Below are positions 45,818 to 59,766 of a stretch of 64,000 bases of DNA, piece by piece (positions within the stretch are counted from its first letter, which is position 1; each line of letters opens with the position of its first letter). Where the stretch lies: NCBI GenBank assembly GCA_016758965.1, contig JAEPRB010000059.1, positions 1 through 64,000 on the forward strand. The letters are read 5' to 3'. This stretch comes from Circinella minor. Lineage: Eukaryota; Mucoromycota; Mucoromycetes; Mucorales; Lichtheimiaceae. The notes beneath the pieces were generated by a model that saw only the letters and a program-made list of their open reading frames with translations, searched no databases and was not told the origin of the DNA. The translations under genes and the position numbers were made by a program.

Positions 45818-48800
45818 TTAATGCTTCTTCAGCTTTTTCGGTAAATAATAAGTGATCAAGAAGTATATTATTATTATTATTATTTTTAGCTTCCTGTTAC
45901 GTATAGTCACACAAAAGGACTTAAGCAGAATTAATACTTGATAAGAAGATAAAGTACGACCAGCCATATCTAAACTCACCGAAGGAATGTGTACATTTTA
46001 TTTAACTGGAAATTCCTCTATCGAACCCATAATTTTGCTGGTATCCTTTACGTACGTACTATATAACACATTCCTTTTAGTGTTTTGTTGTTAGTACACA
46101 TGCTAGTAGTGGCTCTAATGAACCCTGATAAGCTTCATCAAACCGACCAAAAAAGAGTAATCAATGGCATATTGGGACAGACTCATTTTCTTTCTCCTTT
46201 AATCTTTGATTTTAATACACATACAGTACTGTAGATTATATGTTCGATGTATAATAAGAAAAATAGGATATTGTATAATTTACTGTTAAAAACTGCTATG
46301 AAAGGAGAGAGAAATGTCTCGTTGTTTACGTATCGGAACATACAGTATAATGCAATTTCTGAAAACATGTGTATGCAGTTTTATAGACGGAAGTACAGTT
46401 CCTAAGTATTTACCGGGTTTATAAAATAGTATTATTTTATTTTATATTATATTATATTAGTCTTTTTATTGGTAAAATCAATAATACAGCCTTTCTTTAA
46501 TGTCATCTCAGCGCTTCCCTTTGTTTTCAGTTGGCTACTTTGTTTCCACAGCAATTAAAAATACACAAATCATTCTTGTCGTCAAAAGAGAGCTTCTCAA
46601 CACCTTGTTGATATCAGCGTTTCTTTTTTGCCAACTTCATACAGATGCTTTTTTTTTCTTCCTCATCTACGTACGTATGTACTTTTTTTCAACTTTGTCA
46701 TGTACTTGTTCATTACCATTGAATAAGTAATCATGTTGTTGATACGTACAATTCATTTTACTCATTTATTCAACTGCTAACCATGATCTATACTAATACA
46801 CACTTTGTTGTACGTAAATTCATTATTAATACAATCTGTGGTTCATTATCACTATTTGTTGAATACACTATTATCGTTTTTATCACAAAATTAGCTCATA
46901 GCAGCAAAGCTATATTAAGCAGCTATGAGTTTTTTTATCTTATCCGTATAGATTATTTTAATTATAGCTATTTTTCCAGTATATTCTACATATTAGTACC
47001 AGCTGCGTTTCAATTCGCTAAACCACATATACTGAGTACCGGTTTAAATAATTAACACTGCAAATATCTTTATACATACGCAGTAACATCAATGATATCA
47101 TGAGGGCCTAAAAGGCTGTACCGGTAAACTTTTAGTTTAAAGTTGTAAACGTACGTATAGTCTATACTATATATAAAAAACGACTGAAATAAAATACATG
47201 ACATATATACACCATAATAATATAATGTGTTTATATTGGAGTGGTATCATTAGCAAGAGCAAAAATAATAGAGCAGTCGAGCGGGATGAACACAACATCC
47301 TGATTTCAGCACGAGCAATTAAAAAAAGACCAAGAGATCCCCACGAAAAAACCAAATATGTCAAACTTTAAGGCATTATCATTCTACATAATTCTTTTTT
47401 TTGGTCAAATGTGAATCGATAAAGATGACTAAGAGATAAAACAACAACAGGTCTAAAAATTCCACCAAATATATTGTAGGTTGATGCTTACGTATCGTAC
47501 CGTTGGATCGATACTTAATTTACTCATTACAGTGATACGTATTGATCTTTCTTATTTTGATCTAGATTCGATAAGCATTACACCCTCGATGATACGTCGT
47601 ATGTGGACATTGAAGTAAGTCATAATTCCATCAAAGATAATGTTTGTTACTCGCGACATTTACGTATGGTATTATGCAGCAAAGCGACTGCCTTTTAGGT
47701 GATATAATGGAAAAGAAATCACAATGTGATTTCACAACCATTTTATTCGATGCTCAGATGCGTCACTATACAAGAAAGCACCATGACAGAGTAATCGCTT
47801 TTGCCAACTCATATCTTACAGTAACAGACAGTAGTACATTCAGCTTCGAGCAACCTATACATTATCTAATGCTTTCATTTCACGGACTACTAGCTCACAA
47901 ACATTTTTTCCATACAGTACTTGCGTTGGTGAGTATACTCATTATTGCTTTCTTGACGTTCATTCAATAAACAAGTAGAAAGACAATACTACTCTTACGT
48001 ATCCGAGAATATGACTTAGCATCTTGCACTGGAATACATGTGAAACATCGTTTCTACGCTGTAATAGATATGAGTCTTTTAAGTGACCAACTCCAGAAGC
48101 TATTGTGTAATTAGAGCTTATATGAAAGTCAGCTGTACTTGTATGGAACATATTTCATATAATATCCTTCCATCTTGACTAAATTTTGTGAAAACTTCCA
48201 TTTCCAAACATAGGTACCGATAGGCTATGATGTTAAGAACAGTTTCCTCCGTTTCAAGCCTATACTTGATCTTCATTTATTATGATTCACTGCAGATATA
48301 CTAGTCGATATCTAGAAAATTAATAAAGCACGTGTTTTTATCGCTTTTTATAGTGATAACGAAAGAATCTGTCTTGCTGGATGATCAATCGTTGCCAAAC
48401 TTGTACACCGAAATCTATTCAGTGAGAATTAGTTCTCTACATTTTCTAAGTCTGAATTCTTTTCGATATACCTTTCAGAGACCATTACCAATCCAATACA
48501 TCCACTATATATTCACTGGTAATGGATGCTGATTCCTGTCGCAAAGGGATATATGGTTATATAATGATCACCCTGGTTACTTTTCTCGTGCCAAGTGCAT
48601 CAGACAGAGGTTTAACCAAAATAAAAGTGCATGTTGTACAGCAGTTTTTTAAGTAAAGTCGACATGTAATACATATAAAACTTTTTACTGCCATCCTGGC
48701 AAGCATTAGTGGTATTTGTGGTATATAACTCAAGTTATATTCGATCGATATCTTATAGACATTAGAACTTTGCTGTGTATCGAGAAGTTCCGTTAGGTTT

Positions 48801-49694
48801 TAAAAAGATTAATGTACTGGTCCTTATTATCAGTGTATATAATTGCTGAAGACAGATTTATGCTGCTATTATGAGGGAAATATAACATAATGGCGGACAA
48901 AAGAAAAAAAAAGATTAAGATATGTACATCGTAAAAACATGTGTGAAAAACGTAAAAATATTTCCAAATACATATAACTTGAAATACCTCATCTTTTCTG
49001 TTTGAACTCGATAAGTACCTATTTATTATGCTTTATGAGGGAAGTAACGATGTGTTCTGCTGTTGTTGCACAAGTTGTTCCAATTGAAGCCACAAATTCC
49101 CAAAACCGGTTATTAGCTGCTTGTGTGTTGCAAAGTGTGCGTATTTGTGCATATTGATATGGCCTATATACACTTGTGTAATAAGAATAAACAAAAAAAA
49201 ATTTTCCCAAAGATTATTATACACATGCAAGTGATCGATAGATAATGATAAGAGTCGTCAATCAATGTAAAATTGAGCAAAATTAGTTGTCAGATGATGA
49301 CTTCATCCGGATTTTGTAAAAAAGAAATGGATTTGCTGTATAAGAAGCGTTCGCAAAAGTTTGTAGGAAGAAAAAAAAAGTTCCGTACGTAAGAAAAAAA
49401 AACTATGTTCTACGGATTATTATTTACAACTTTTATATGTCAGAAATCATTTTTTCTTCTTGTCAATGTTGTCTTGGTGATGTATTGTGTGTAGCTATAG
49501 TAATATATCGCGTGTTTTTTTTTTGTATTGGTTACAGTAATTTTTTTTAAAAAAAATACGCGTTCGTTGTGTGGGGAAACCACACCCCCCCTCCCCCCAG
49601 TGACTTGGGTTTGAACACGATTTTTTAAAAAAAAGATATAAAAAAAGCGCAGCGACATTTTTTTTTTTTTTGGAGTTCTTTTTTTCTTCTTTTA
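45818..49694. other. Large gene-free region, plus TAF2 upstream region
   Basis: About 3.9 kb without a supportable gene. A 108-codon frame at 47644-47970 (+) ends in a hydrophobic helix, but it begins at a non-ATG codon and matches nothing I know. Close to the TAF2 start there is ACGCGT at 49558-49563, a perfect hairpin GTGTGG-GGAAA-CCACAC at 49569-49585, and a C-rich tract at 49584-49599. These may be promoter elements. Confidence 0.4.
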
Positions 49695-52600
49695 ATGCCC
49701 TTTTGCCTTCCACACTTACTATGCGAAGCAGCACCCCAAGGAGCTTCACATTATAAGTATCCCAAACTAATAATTAACCCTTAATTATTGTTGAATAATA
49801 CGAACTAACAACCTTTTCTTCTATTTCTTGTTTATACAAGTCATGAACGGTTCGTGCTGGAATTAGACTTTGATCAACGCATTGTGGAGGTTTGAATACA
49901 ACTTTTTCTGTTTAACCAAAACTCCAATGATCATCTAATACATTAAACAATTTATTTTCTGTTTACAGGGCACTGCAGAGCTTACCATTCAACCTTCAAA
50001 CGATAAGCTATCGCACGTTCGTATAAATTGTCGACAATGCAGTAAGTAGTTTTCTTCTCTGTTGTAAATAGGGACTACGCGAAACGAGTAACTTCTATTC
50101 ATTTGTTTTTTTTTACAGCAGGGTTGTATAATAAAATACTAACAATCGGAAACATATATAAATATTCATATATTAGACGTTAAGCAAGTTCATGTAGATA
50201 ATGTATTTGCTGAATATACACATAACGATGCAACCTGTGAATTGTCATTAGACGACGATGCTGATATTACACACCATCAAGCATATAAAAGTAAATACTT
50301 GACAGCAATTAGAGAGGCCGATGAAGGCGAACTTGTTATTAAACTACCAGAAGGATCTATTCGACCTGTAAGTTTTTTTTTCCGCCTTCATCGATCTTCA
50401 AAAAGAAATAAATAATTAACCTTAACAACCGATTTTTTTTAAGCTCTCTAATGCTGAAGCTGAAAATATAGTTGACACCTCGACACCTAATAAAGGTAAA
50501 TGAAAAGAATAATTTAGAACAAACGTTGTTTTTTTTGTTACAATGACAACCGAAATAAAAAAAAAACATGAAGTAACATGACCACTCAATTATTAGCTAA
50601 TTCTCCAGAGGTGTCAACACCAACCACAATAACCGATAAAACCAATATTACAAACACGCCCACGGTAGCGACAGCGACAACAACGACTTCTGAAACAACA
50701 TCCGAAACCAAAACAGTTACATATAAGCCTATTACCATTCGTATCCAATATACCATTAACAACCCTCGAGAAGGTTTGGTATTTGTTGAACCAGATCAAG
50801 ATACTGCACCTTATGTAATTTTTTATTTTTTGGCTTTTGTTTTGACAAAAAAAAAAGAGATGGAAATAGAGAGTGAAGGGATTACATTGGATATTATGAT
50901 GAGTATGATTTTATTAATATTGATGGTCCTTTGTGTATATATCTGTAGCGATATCAACATGTATATACTGTAAACCAACCACTTCCTGGAGCAACGCGGT
51001 CATGGCTACCATGTATTGACCGAATATCTGAGCGATGTACATGGGAAATGGAATTCATTGTACCACAGAGAATGGCTACAACTATACCTGGTGAAGATTT
51101 AAATGACACGACTACAATGGATTTGGAAGAAGAAGATACAGTAGTAGTATGCAGCGGTGAGATGGTTGAACAGGTAAGAAAAGTAAACAGAAAATGTGAT
51201 TTAAGTTTTTTCTGCGTGGAATTTTGTGTAAGCATGTGTTATTGACAGATGGATATATTTTTTAAATATATTATGGATGTTAGGTTGTTCATCCAGTGGA
51301 TTCAACTAAAAAAATTGTACGTTATAATCTTTCAACACGAATATCAGCACCTAATATTGGTTTTGCTATTGGGCCTTTCGAAATGATTAAATATACACCA
51401 GCTCAATTACAAGATGAATTATACATGACAGTAACTGAATTAGACGAAGAACAACAAAAAATATTAACGGAAGCTGTTGAATGGGTCAAAAATATATATG
51501 TGTTTGCACCGCCAGGTCGTTTGGAGGATTTAAATAATACATGTAATTTTTTAATACATGTGAGTATATACATATTTATATATATATCGTGTTGGTTCCA
51601 AAAGAGAACATCGAGGGTGTATGATGTTTATTTACATGTCATTATTATATTAATTTAGGCAATGCACTTTTATTGTCAAAAATACGGACAATATCCATTT
51701 ACTGATTACAAATTGGTTTTTGTTGAAGATGCATGGTGTGAAACATCCACAAGTGCTTCATTAGCTATTTGTAGCACACATCTTCTACATTCACCTGATA
51801 TTATCGATCAAACATATCATACCCGATGGGCACTTGGTGTAGCATTAGCTAGACAATACTTTGGTGTTCATATCTCGCCTAAATCATGGCCTGATATATG
51901 GTTGATTCGTGGACTCGCCAATTTCATGGCTTCTTTATTTATTAAACAACATCTTGGAAATAACGAATATCGTTTACGGTTGAAGAGGGTAATTAGTAGG
52001 ATATTTTCTTAAAAGGAGTAATTTGTTTGCTACTATGTTCTTGAGGTGTTATTTTTTTTATTTTATACTTATGATTGCTAATCTGCTAATGGTTTTCGTT
52101 GATGGTTTTATCTAGGATATTGATCTTTGTTGCAGTTTAGATATCAATCGAGCACCATTATATAATCAACAATTACCATTTCCATTGGATCCTGAAGATT
52201 TAAATTTTATTGAATTGAAAGCACCTTTGGTTCTTTACATGCTTGACAAACGCATGTCCAAGGCTAGTAGTTCACATAGTCTCGAAAATGCGATCCATAA
52301 AATCAATTCAACGGCCATGAGTGGTCACGTTTCTCATGCCATCAGCACACATTCTTTTCTTCGATTATGTCGTAAATTTAGTGGGTTCGATACACGTACA
52401 TTTGCAGAACAATGGATTTATAAAAGTGGATGTCCCAAATTTACGTTTTCATATAATTTTAATCGAAAACGAATGATTGTTGAATTTTCAATGCGACAAA
52501 AAAACACCAATTCTCAATCAAATACAACAACTGCTAGTACAAATACTCGTGACCATAATAAGATTAGTGGTGCTAGTATTAATAATGACGATGGTCCAAC

Positions 52601-55600
52601 ACCACCACCAACCCCTGCAACTCCCCTCACTCATATTTCTTCTCAAACTGATTCTATATTGGACTATGCAACCACACCTATATTTACTGGAAGTTTAACT
52701 GCGACTATTCATGAAGCTGACGGAACACCTTACGAACATATTCTCAATATTACTAGTATGAACCATACGTTTGAAGTCCAATTTAACACCAAATATAAAC
52801 GTATTCGACGTAATACAAAACGGTTCATAGCTAAACAACAGCAAGCTGCTGCAGCAGCAGCGGCAGAATTACAACAGCAGCTTGATGTTGATTATGACAT
52901 GGATGAGATGATGGGAGCACCAACAAATACATTGGGAATTATTCCTAATTTAGGTTTGGGTATGCCAGTATTTGAAGATGAAGATCTCAAAAAAGAATGG
53001 TGCATCTCTGAGTGGGGTCAAGATGAAGAGGATAAAAGTGAAGCAGCTAGTGCAACATTTGATTGGATTCGACTGGACTCCGAATTTGAATGGTTATGTA
53101 TCATGGAGTTTGAACAACCCGACTTTATGTGGGCAGCACAATTAACAAAGGACCGTGATGTGGTGGCTCAATATGAGGTAAACTTTTATAGCTATTACTC
53201 TTGAAACGAAAGTGATAGGGATAGATAGAAGCAAACAATTTTTTAATTCTTGTTTGTTTATGCAAAACCACAAACATCTTTTTTTTGTTATTATTTTGTT
53301 AGGCGGTGAGTGCATTAAAACGAATGCCTTCTTTACAAACCTCAACAAGTCTTTTACGAGCACTTTTAGATCCAAAATGTTTTTATAAGATCCGCATGGA
53401 ATCAGCTTATGCTCTTTCTTCGGTGAGTCTTACTTTACAAAAAAAATTTAAAAAAAGGAAATGACAAAAAAAAAAGATGATAGATATAATTTATATTTCT
53501 CATATATGTATTTGTATGTTAACGATAATTATGTATCAAATATACATATTAGTGTGCCATAACCGAGTTAAATTGGGTTGGATTACTACAATTAAACAAA
53601 ATGTTCCAGAAACGCTATTGTTTCCCATTACCTGCTTCTTACATGGGTCTGGATAATATGGATACAGATGACGATAAAAGCCTCCCAATTACTCATGTGA
53701 TTCCAAAGCCGAACGATTTTGCAATTTTAACTGATTACTTTTTACAAAAAGCATCGGTTGTTGCATTCTCACAAATTCGAGATAAGCATGGTCGTACACC
53801 TTTTGCCATTCGTAGATTTATTCTGGATCTATTAAAATATAATGATAATACTGGAAATGAAGTAAGTTTATATTCATATGGGTGGGATGGGTGGATAGAT
53901 TATACTTACCAAACACCTTTTCTTCCGTTAGTTTTCAGATAACTATTATGTTTCAACCTTAATTTCCGCACTTGGGGACGCGCTTATACCATCGACTGCT
54001 TCTCATCATTACGATGAAGAATCACACACACAGAGTCCTCGAGATGAACGGTTATTAGAAGAAGCTAAAGCAGAAATTGAACGATTCCGCACACTTGACT
54101 ATGTTGTACCATCTTATCACAATGTTGTCACTATTAGTTGCTTACAGGTAAAATATAATTTTAAAATTATCCAACAGCGAGTTATAATTACAAAGGCTAA
54201 GAGATTATCATGGTAACTGACTACATGTCTTTTTTTTTAATTTTAGACACTTACAAAATTCATGCTGAATGGATTAATGCCTATAGACGTCGAGTCGTTC
54301 CTTTATTATACAAGGTAATATTGAAATATACTTTTTCTATCCGGAAAAAAGTCGAGTATTTACTTACTATTTTAACACTTTTTTTTGATTTTAGATATGG
54401 CAATTATATCGGTGTTCGTTGCGCAGCTTTTGATAGCCTTATTATATTGTGTGGTTTAACCAACAATGACCTTGTACAGTATTATTTCAATGTCATTAAA
54501 ACGGATCCATCAGTTTGTGTATCTCACTATGTTGCACGATCGATGCTTGCATGGCTTGGTCTTGCCATGAAAGACAAAGTTGAAGCTACATCATTATCAT
54601 CATCTGGATCAGGACAAAATGGGTCTTCGATGATGGTAGAAGAATTTGCAGAAGAAGAAGGTCGTGGTGTTGTAGAAAACGAACAAATTCGATTACAATT
54701 GATGGCACAGCAACAGCAACTTCAAGAAGGAATTGAAGGCTTACGCAAACGATTTGAAAATAATAGTGAATTACAAAAGAATATGTGGGATATGCTTACG
54801 TATGTGCCTTTTTTTAAAAAAATTCTACATATCATTAGAATCTCTTAAACCAACAAACGAATTAATTTAATAATATACGCTTGATGTTGTTTATAGATCT
54901 ACCGAAAATTTATCAGAATTGGATCATTGTACACGAAAATATTTACTACAGCTTTGTGAATACATGTATAAACCAATCGATTCTGGACTAAAGGTTACCA
55001 TCAAAATGCCACCTTTACAAATGCCAACAGAGGAACAGCAACAAGGATCACAAGATCAAACAAATGGAATTATTGTAGAGGAACCCCAGGAAGTGGAAAA
55101 ATCTGTACAAAAACCTGCTACAATTCTTCGCATCAGTGTTCCAAAACGACCCGTGCCATCACCATCTGAAGAACCCAAAGAACGAGAAGGTAAAAAAGAA
55201 AAGAAAAAAATAATAATACATATATCAATGTACACAAGTAAAAAAAAAATAGGATATTAAATATAAAGTCGACTAACAAATATATGGTTACTAATATTAG
55301 TGGAGCAAGTACCCATACCATCAACACCCAAAAAATTATCAAAGAAACCTATTGTTCGTATTAAAACACAACCTACCAAAATCATACCAGTATCTCCACC
55401 ACCTTCATCTACGACATCACCAGAACCCACCGCACGACCTCCTTCTGTTGCCACGAAAACACCATTTACACCATTATCTAAATCTCTTCCTACCGGTATG
55501 CCAACTGATCAAGCCAAAGATTGTCGTCGTATCCTGGGTAAACTTCAAAAGAATCGTGCAGCACTTTTATTTGTAGAACCTGTAAATGAAGCTCTTGACG

Positions 55601-57652
55601 GCGCACCTGACTACTACAAGATCATAAAGTAAGTACACTTGTTTTTTTATTTATGATGAGCATAGTTGAAAGAAGCTGATAAGGAAATCGTCATACATAA
55701 TTTTTATTTATTTTATACAAGAGAACCAATGGATCTTGGAACCATCAAGGTAAAAAAAAAAGTTTCCTTTTTTTAAAGCAAAGGAGAAGAACGGAGTGGA
55801 GTTAGGCAATTACATATGAAACTTATACTTACACATTTTTTAATCCTTATAGGCCAAACTGGATCGAAATATTTATAGTTCATTTGATGAATTTGAAAAA
55901 GACATTCGATTGATCTTTAACAATTGCTACACTTATAATCGACCAGGAACCTATGTATATAACGAAGCGCAATCATTAGAGTCCATATTTGATACTGAAC
56001 TTCAAAAGCTCAGAGGTATTGAAGAAATGCAAAACATGACTATTGTTGAAGGTCCGATCGAATCAGGAACACAAGCAGCAACAAACAATCAGCATGTATC
56101 CTTAATAGGTGCACAAACAACACAATCAATAGCAGCAGAAGAGACAACGACAACAGTATTCACACCTACTATGGACAACTCATTAACACCCAACACCGAT
56201 GATACCCTTGTGGAAGGAAAAACGGAGATGCAAAAATGTGCCGTCATTCTATCCCATATTATGGAAAATCAACATGCGTTTGAATTTCTTCGCCCTGTCG
56301 ACCCAATCAAACAAGGCATTCCCGACTATGCACAAATTATTAAGAACCCAATGGATCTTGGTACGATTAAGGCCAAACTCACTAATAACGAATACATTGA
56401 CGCGAATCAATTTGATCACGATGTACGGTTGATGTTCAGTAATTGTTATGCATTTAATCGACCTGGTACTTATGTATATAATGAAGGATATCAACTGGAA
56501 CAAGAATACAAGATGTATTGGAAACAATGGTTTGGTCAAGATGAACAAGAGAATGAAAAGTTGGGTGATAAACGAAAAGCAAGAGAAGATGTTTTAGGTA
56601 CTCCTCCTCCTACTTCTAAACCTCGATTAGAATCGGTCGAAAGTGTTCATGATCAGGATATTAGTCCATCGCTTCATATTATGGTTAAAAAAGAACCGAA
56701 TCAAAATACTAATGGCGTTGAACAAAAAGACATATCAACAGAAGCAGTAAAGCGACACCACAAGAAAAAAGGGAAAGAGATGGATAGTAGTAATCGTCGA
56801 AGATGTGGACGGATTCTTGAAAAACTTTGGGTTCACGCTAGTTCAGAACCTTTCAGACATCCAGTAAGTAATACTCATTATGTTAATTGACTTATGAGAT
56901 TTGCTTTTTTTTTCTTTTGACGAACACACCTTTTCTAATCTGTATAATCTTACATGTATATTTAGATTGATCCCAATGATGTTCCACAATATCACGAAAT
57001 GATTAAACGACCTATGGACTTATCGACCATCCGAGCCAACCTTGAATCATCTGATCATTATTTAAATATCCATGAACTAGAACGTGATGTTCGACAAATC
57101 TTTTGGAACTGTTATCAATTCAATAATAAATTTGCTCCAGTATCACAACAAGCCAAAACTCTTGAAAAATATTTCAATGAATTATGGGCTAACAAATATG
57201 GTTCTTCGGATCGATTAAAGCCAGGGGATTATGGTTACGAAACAGCTCACAAGGTCATCGAAAAACTACGATCTCATGATGCATCTTATATATTTAATGA
57301 ACCTGTGGATATAACGGTGATTACGGATTATCTTTCAACTATCAAGAAACCTATTGATCTACGGACCATCTCTGAAAAATTGGAATCGGGCCAGTATGAC
57401 AAGTTACAGCAAGTAGATGCTGATATACAACTCATGTTTTCGAATTGTTATGCTTATAATAATCCAATAACGTTTGTTCATCAGCAAGGCAAAAAATTGG
57501 AACGATATTATAATAATACTGCAGGCCATGATATGAAGCATTGTATCAAGGTGTTAGAGGAAGGTGGTGATTTGAATGCCCTGACTCTTTCTTTGAAAGT
57601 ACCTTCAACATCTGCTAAAAAATCAAAAAGCAAAAAGAAAAAGCAATCCTAA
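49695..57652 (+). CDS. TAF2: TAF2 homologue fused to four bromodomains (about 2000 aa)
   Basis: Twenty exons: 49695-49756, 49841-49889, 49969-50041, 50177-50367, 50444-50495, 50597-50814, 50949-51173, 51284-51559, 51659-51988, 52116-53177, 53303-53422, 53553-53861, 53932-54147, 54247-54314, 54395-54799, 54897-55189, 55301-55628, 55722-55749, 55853-56863, 56966-57652, all phase-compatible. Residues 25-500 form the M1-aminopeptidase-like part of TAF2 (ELTIQPSNDKLSHVRINC; FAIGPFEMIKY; VEDAWCETSTSASLAI). The zinc motif HExxH is replaced by ALGVALARQ, so it is not a peptidase. Further TAF2 blocks are GFDTRTFAEQWI, FEQPDFMWAAQL and FSDNYYVSTLISAL. TAF2 is a core TFIID subunit. After a Pro/Thr-rich linker come bromodomains at about 1390-1492, 1561-1659, 1752-1848 and 1864-1955. 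Each keeps the acetyl-lysine-binding Asn (CYTYN, CYAFN, CYQFN, CYAYN). A basic tail (KKSKSKKKK) ends the protein. The first exon is the least certain. Confidence 0.9.
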
Positions 57653-58366
57653 AAATTTTCGACAACCACACATATTTCATAATATAGCATTTATCTCTCA
57701 ACCGCCATTTTTTCCCCTCTCCTCGTATCATCTTTTTATACATATCTTTAAAAAAAGAAACAAAAAAATTATTGCATATTTTATCCATTTTTTCCACCCT
57801 CTTTCATCACTATTATTATCCGTCACATATTTCCTCCCTACCTCCTTTTAACTTCCTTCTTCCTTTGTATTTGTGTAAAATTTGGGTTTATAGTCCCTTC
57901 TCTCTTTCAACACTTTCAATTAAAAACAACAAAAAACATGTACATACAATAACTTTATATAATAAAACCAAACTGTTCTATTTTTTTAACCTTCACAATT
58001 ATTCCATAAATAACCCCTCTCCCTCTATCACCCTCTTTCTATTCTGTAAAAACCGAAATTATAAAAAGCCTTTTGACTATATTTTCTTTTGAATTATTAA
58101 TAAATAATATTGGCGTAATTAATTTTAATTTGCCCAACATACAATTTTTTTTTGGTTTCTTTGTGTGTTAAATGGTATGTTACAGTGAATAAGTGTACAA
58201 ATATGAAGAGAGGAGTGAATAAAATAATTGAGGAAGAAAGATAATAATAAACGCTGGATGATGACTTTATATATATTGCGTAAGCTCTTTTGTTATTCTA
58301 ACCCCAACAGGATTTTGGTCTAATAAGTTGTAATGATGAATAAAATATATAAGATAGAAAGAGAAA
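57653..58366. other. Convergent 3' intergenic region
   Basis: Pyrimidine-rich stretches and several AATAAA-like strings (for example near 58100) lie between the TAF2 stop and the stop of the minus-strand mitochondrial gene. No gene recognised. Confidence 0.45.
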
Positions 58367-58975
58367 TTATGGCTTGATGTTCTTTGTTACTGTCGTTGTT
58401 GTATTAATAGTACTGGCTCCTGCACCAGTTTGTTTTGCAGCACCAAATAATCTTGGCGCATATTTGCTCCAACCCAAAGCGTGAATTTTACGAACAAAAG
58501 CCGGGGTAATAGCGGCTGTTACCGTTACTCGAAAAGGTAAAAACAAAGTCTTGTGTATACCGTAGGCCAAAACAAACACTGATGCCAATGATGCTCCTTC
58601 TTTTTCTTGACTAGGATCTCTTTCAGGCCTTGGTGGTAAACCACGCCATTCATTCACTGTATTCATTACTTTATCTTCCAACACCTTGACCTTGTCCTGT
58701 CCAAGAACCTGAATCCCGGCAAATGTCAAACCAAGATCCACCACTCCAATACCCAAATAAACAATAACACCTGCTGCACCATATTTTTGTGCTAATTCCT
58801 TGAGTTTACCTACTTTGGGTGCCGCTTTTTCTTTCGCTTTTTCTTTAGCTTCGGCAACTTTAGGTTTAATTGTTTCTGCAAACTTAGACTTGGTGGTTGG
58901 GTTGGTAGGTGTAGTATAAGCGCGTCGAAAGACAACGGATTGAGCAGCTGCTCTTCGGATCGGATTCATGAACAT
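58367..58975 (-). CDS. DUF1279 (FAM210/Nat2-like) mitochondrial protein
   Basis: A single exon of 202 residues from the ATG at 58975. The N-terminus MFMNPIRRAAAQSVVFRRAY is a clear basic, amphipathic mitochondrial presequence; an upstream in-frame ATG at 59041 would add 22 residues including a Lys run and was not chosen. A charged Ala/Lys/Glu helix (about 35-60) is followed by the DUF1279 core, with GAAGVIVYLGIGVVDLGL (67-84, a membrane segment) and a second hydrophobic helix (ASVFVLAYGIHKTL, 131-144). Yeast Nat2 and animal FAM210A/B share this domain and are mitochondrial inner-membrane proteins; the molecular role is poorly defined. Confidence 0.85.
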   Translation of the reverse strand: MFMNPIRRAAAQSVVFRRAYTTPTNPTTKSKFAETIKPKVAEAKEKAKEKAAPKVGKLKELAQKYGAAGVIVYLGIGVVDLGLTFAGIQVLGQDKVKVLEDKVMNTVNEWRGLPPRPERDPSQEKEGASLASVFVLAYGIHKTLFLPFRVTVTAAITPAFVRKIHALGWSKYAPRLFGAAKQTGAGASTINTTTTVTKNIKP

Positions 58976-59580
58976 TGAAGATTTTTGATAGATTTGATTT
59001 AGTAGTTTTTTTTTTAAAAAAAAAGAGACCACCCTCTTCAAAAGACTTTTTGAAATTAGAAAATGAAATATAAAAAAAAAATGGGTCGTGCGTTACTTTT
59101 TTTTTTTTTACTTTTCGTTGTTTTTTTCTCGGCTAATTTGTTTAAGCTTTTAAAAATTGTTTTGACGCATTTTCGTTCCGAACGGAAGGTATTCTTATAT
59201 CTTCCGCCATGGATTTTTTTTTGTATTATTACCACGACCACATCAATTTCTCAAGGATGTTAACCATGGCACGTAAGCTTGAATCTAAAATAAAATTATT
59301 GGGTCGTATTTAATCAATTATTGCTTGATATTTATTCCAAATAACTGAAAAAAAAGAGAACAAAGATTATTGTCAATAAGTATGTTTTTTAATTTCAATA
59401 TGTAAACTTTTATCATTTCTCTATTCCTCTAGTTCAACAATATTTTCTAGCTCTTAATTATCACTAGTTTTATTAACTTAAAGGTTTACCACGCAAAAAA
59501 ATCATGCGTACATAGCACATGTTTCGTTTGTTTATAGTACCGGTATATATAATGAGTAAATAAAAAAATTAAGCTCTATA
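58976..59580. other. Intergenic region, no firm gene
   Basis: A 66-codon plus frame (59063-59263) is hydrophobic and T-run driven. An ATGGCACGTAAGC string at 59266 could be a start directly followed by an intron donor, but joining it to the only nearby acceptor yields a 12-residue peptide, so it is not called. Confidence 0.4.
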
Positions 59581-59766
59581 TCATGTTTCTTCTGGTAATG
59601 GAGTATAACCAGAAAAAAGAAACTTTAGATTTTTCGAATCAAACAATGACCAATCACTTTGTGATAACCATCTTCTTGTTTGACTACAGATTACAGTTTT
59701 ACATGCCTGTTTTTTATCTTCCTTGGGTGTGATTCTATAAAGTATTGCATACTTAGTGAATGACAC
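59581..59766 (-). pseudogene. Decayed C-terminal duplicate of the HET-domain gene
   Basis: The 61-codon frame shares its framework with the last 75 residues of the HET-domain protein at 60102-61838: KYAILYRI versus KYAILYGI, and FSGYTPLPEET versus FSDYTPSPEET, with matching DNA around the stop. Nothing of the HET domain precedes it. It is a leftover from a tandem duplication or a truncated paralogue. Confidence 0.7.

Noticed and set aside
47644..47970. 108-codon plus-strand frame with a C-terminal hydrophobic helix
   Set aside because: It begins at a non-ATG codon, has no recognised domain, and no clear splice partners were found.
51659..51988. Active M1 aminopeptidase instead of TAF2
   Set aside because: The HExxH zinc motif is absent at the aligned position and downstream blocks match TAF2.
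59266..59520. Possible tiny gene: ATGGCAC followed by GTAAGC donor and a downstream AG
   Set aside because: The joined frame gives only 12 residues, not matching any small ribosomal protein I know.
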